From contig CALZHX010000301.1 of assembly GCA_945787435.1 (NCBI GenBank), positions 1 through 8,209 on the forward strand: a DNA stretch of 8,209 bases, written 5' to 3'. The notes beneath the pieces were generated by a model. That model saw nothing but the letters and a program-made list of their open reading frames with translations, searched no databases and was not told the origin of the DNA. Positions 6,301-8,209 of this stretch are shown piece by piece (positions within the stretch are counted from its first letter, which is position 1; every line of letters starts with the position of its first letter). The stretch is from an uncultured Woeseiaceae bacterium (lineage in GTDB: Bacteria > Pseudomonadota > Gammaproteobacteria > Steroidobacterales > Woeseiaceae). The translations under genes were made by a program, and so were the position numbers.

Positions 6301-8136
6301 GTGAATAGTACGGGTAACAAACGGCTCTGGATACTGTTGGCGATCGTCGTCATATCGAGCTTTGGTGCCAACCGAATTCAAACAGCTGGCGGTGATATCC
6401 GCGTGCAGAGCATCAAGATTCCGACGCAGAACGGACAATGGCTGGTTGGGGATCTTTTCAGGCCGCTATCTGCGACAAGTGACGACCCGGCGCCACTGGT
6501 CGTCGTTGTCCCGGGCTTCCAGCGCTCGAAGGAGGCCTTGTCCAACGTGGCGATCGAGCTGGCGCGTCGTGGCATCGTAGCCATCTCGATCGACCCGTAT
6601 GCACAGGGTGGCTCGAGTGTTTCGATGAGTCGAATCGCGGCGACCACCGAGGGCTACGGAATGTTCGCCCTTGTCGACTACGCCGCCAGCACGTCTAACC
6701 TCAACTACATCGACAAGTCGAGGATCGGGTCGACCGGCCACTCGGCGGGCGGCAATGCCGCGATTCGCGGTGCGAATTTTTTCGGTAAGGAGGCGCAACG
6801 CACCGGGCAGCCGAGCAAACTTCACTCGGTGTTCGTTTCAGGGTACGTGCTGACACTGAGAGAAGAGGTTCTGGAAGACGTGCGCTCGAATGTCGGCGTC
6901 AGCTATGCCTACTACGACGAGGGCGCATACCGGAATGAACTGAAGAATGCCGATATGCGAACTGCGCCCGAAGCGCTGCGCACGATCAATATGGCTCGCG
7001 ACCCGGCGCTGCCTGCTATCGAGGAAGTCGAGCTTGGCAAGTACTACGGCGACGTTAGCAATCGAACATTACGCGTTGTGCACAACGAAAGAATCCTGCA
7101 CCCATTCCAGCCCTATATCATTGAGGCGACCGCAAACCAGATCGAGTACTTCGAGAAGGTGTTCGAACTGGATACCGGCATGTCCAGCCGCGACCAGACA
7201 TGGTACTGGAAAGAGCTTTTCAGCCTGATCTCGCTGGTAGCGGCAGTCATGCTGCTCATCCCGCTGGCCCAGGCATTGTTACGACTGCCGATGTTTGCAT
7301 TGCTGGTGCACCCCATACCGCCACCCCTGCCGAAGCCGGCAGGACGGGGAAGGGTGTTGTTCTGGGGCCTGTTTTCATTCGCGGCACTAATCGCGTGCTT
7401 CTCTTACATCCCGATGGCCGAGCTGTCGCAGGTATTATTCGTTAAGGCGTCAACGCGTGAGCATACGTGGTTCTTCCCACAGCGCATGAACAATGCCGTC
7501 ATGATGTGGGCGGTACTGAACGGCACTGTCGGCTTCCTGATGTTCTGGTTAACGTATCGCTTTCATGGCAAGCAGCATGGCGTATTGCCCGCGATGTGGG
7601 GCCTCAAAATCAGCCGTGCGGAGTTGTTCCGTACATTCGCTCTGGCTTTGTTGCTATTTGGCAGCTATTACCTGTTGCTGTTCACGATGTACTACCTGTT
7701 CCACGTGGATTACCGCTTCCTGTTCATGGGTGTGCGCACGTTCCGCGCTGAGGAGTTGTGGTTGCTCGTCATGTACGTGCCGTTTTTCTTCGTTTTTTTC
7801 CTGTCGAGTTCGCTGCGCGTCAACGCGGCCATGCGAACACGAGGGCAGCCGGAGTGGAAAGGCATGTTGCTCGGTGGCATCGGCAACTCGATCGGACTAC
7901 TGCTGATTGTGATCGTGCAATACATGACGTTCTGGTGGACCGGGACGGTCTACTGGACTGATGGTTGGTTGTACGTGAATCTCTTGTTCGCGGTTGTACC
8001 AATGATGTTCGTACTGCCTTACTTCAATCGCTACTTCTTCAGGATGACGGGCAGGATCTACCTTGGCCCGATGGTAACCTGCCTCGTGTTCATCATGATT
8101 TTGCTGACCAACACGGTCGTATATCTGCCTCTTTAG
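6301..8136 (+). CDS. Membrane-anchored alpha/beta hydrolase fused to an eight-helix membrane domain
   Basis: A 611-residue, two-part membrane protein. Residues 9-22 form an N-terminal anchor after a positive segment (NKR). Residues 35-290 are an alpha/beta-hydrolase domain of dienelactone-hydrolase/acetylxylan-esterase-like shape: VVVVPGF (67-73, oxyanion region), SIDPYAQGGS (96-105) and the nucleophile elbow GHSAGG with Ser148. The likely acid is Asp206 in YAYYDE and the likely base His267 in ILHPFQPY, followed by a helix ending EYFEKVF. Eight hydrophobic segments follow at about 306-327, 352-371, 398-418, 444-467, 485-504, 522-543, 556-575 and 588-610. Basic clusters (RLP...KPAGRGR, YRFHGKQHG, RTRGQPEWK, NRYFFRMTGR) alternate so that all fall on the cytoplasmic side, placing the hydrolase in the periplasm. 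The start is GTG; an in-frame TAG at 6280-6282 rules out a longer form. I do not recognise the C-terminal domain as a named transporter. The substrate is unknown; an ester or acyl-transfer role is possible. Confidence 0.85.
   Translation: MNSTGNKRLWILLAIVVISSFGANRIQTAGGDIRVQSIKIPTQNGQWLVGDLFRPLSATSDDPAPLVVVVPGFQRSKEALSNVAIELARRGIVAISIDPYAQGGSSVSMSRIAATTEGYGMFALVDYAASTSNLNYIDKSRIGSTGHSAGGNAAIRGANFFGKEAQRTGQPSKLHSVFVSGYVLTLREEVLEDVRSNVGVSYAYYDEGAYRNELKNADMRTAPEALRTINMARDPALPAIEEVELGKYYGDVSNRTLRVVHNERILHPFQPYIIEATANQIEYFEKVFELDTGMSSRDQTWYWKELFSLISLVAAVMLLIPLAQALLRLPMFALLVHPIPPPLPKPAGRGRVLFWGLFSFAALIACFSYIPMAELSQVLFVKASTREHTWFFPQRMNNAVMMWAVLNGTVGFLMFWLTYRFHGKQHGVLPAMWGLKISRAELFRTFALALLLFGSYYLLLFTMYYLFHVDYRFLFMGVRTFRAEELWLLVMYVPFFFVFFLSSSLRVNAAMRTRGQPEWKGMLLGGIGNSIGLLLIVIVQYMTFWWTGTVYWTDGWLYVNLLFAVVPMMFVLPYFNRYFFRMTGRIYLGPMVTCLVFIMILLTNTVVYLPL
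6305..6310 (-). promoter_or_regulatory. Possible -10 element for a leaderless M14 peptidase transcript
   Basis: Read on the - strand this is TACTAT, a four-of-six match to the -10 consensus. It ends 7 bases before the peptidase ATG at 6297, so transcription would begin at or next to the A of the start codon and give a leaderless mRNA. That agrees with the lack of any Shine-Dalgarno sequence upstream of this ATG. The -35 region is poor (TATCCA at 17-base spacing). Suggestive only. Confidence 0.2.
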
Positions 8137-8175
8137 ACAATCGAGACAAATAACCCTTTCTTTTCCGGAATAACC

Positions 8176-8184
8176 TGTTACAGT
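8176..8184 (+). promoter_or_regulatory. Possible extended -10 promoter for a gene right of the window
   Basis: The 73 bases after the last stop codon contain TGTTACAGT, that is an extended -10 (TG at 8176-8177, then TACAGT at 8179-8184) followed by GCGCCC. This resembles common proteobacterial sigma70 promoters. No convincing -35 hexamer is seen 16-18 bases upstream. The rest of 8137-8209 shows no gene, and no terminator hairpin follows the preceding gene. Confidence 0.3.
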
Positions 8185-8209
8185 GCGCCCGTCCTGGCAC
8201 ACATCGGTC

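Noticed and set aside
6298..6438. 47-residue N-terminal extension of the M14 peptidase (start at 6438)
   Set aside because: The extension would place a normal Sec signal peptide internally and would run antisense through the start of the hydrolase fusion gene; its sequence looks non-coding.
8137..8209. Terminator after the hydrolase fusion gene
   Set aside because: I looked for an inverted repeat with a T-run; CCCTTTCTTTT at about 8154-8164 has no stem in front of it.

Overview
The window looks like chromosomal DNA from a Gram-negative bacterium. It encodes a TonB-dependent outer-membrane receptor, an outer-membrane-type lipoprotein signal and Sec-type periplasmic proteins. Moderately GC-rich coding sequence, TTG/GTG starts and the receptor style suggest a free-living, nutrient-scavenging gammaproteobacterium (Xanthomonadales/Woeseia/Steroidobacter-like). 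That placement is inference, since there is no rRNA or marker gene to test it. Coding density is very high: the only stretch without a gene is the last 73 bases.

Layout. (1) Bases 2-2116, + strand: the barrel part of a TonB-dependent receptor, cut off at the left edge. (2) Bases 2117-3568, +: an SLC13/DASS-family carboxylate transporter whose TTG start abuts the receptor stop codon. (3) Bases 3555-5156, +: a lipoprotein of the N-acyl-D-amino-acid deacylase family, overlapping the transporter by 14 bases. (4) Bases 5131-6297, - strand: a secreted M14 zinc carboxypeptidase, overlapping the deacylase tail-to-tail by 26 bases. (5) Bases 6301-8136, +: an alpha/beta hydrolase domain fused to an eight-helix membrane domain, starting only 3 bases from the divergent start of the peptidase. 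(6) Bases 8137-8209: a short intergenic tail with a possible promoter for the next gene.

Genes 1-3 read as one uptake-and-breakdown unit. The receptor would bring a ligand across the outer membrane, the lipoprotein amidohydrolase would cleave an acylated (possibly D-) amino acid or similar amide in the periplasm, and the SLC13 carrier would import a released carboxylate. The secreted carboxypeptidase next door fits a peptide- or amide-scavenging theme. The substrate cannot be read from the sequence.

The most notable points are a near-perfect intrinsic terminator hairpin inside the first codons of the transporter gene, replacement of the usual metal-bridging cysteine by aspartate in the deacylase homologue, and the hydrolase/multi-helix membrane fusion with a predicted periplasmic catalytic domain. 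I see no mobile elements, CRISPR arrays, tRNAs or rRNAs, and no defence system.
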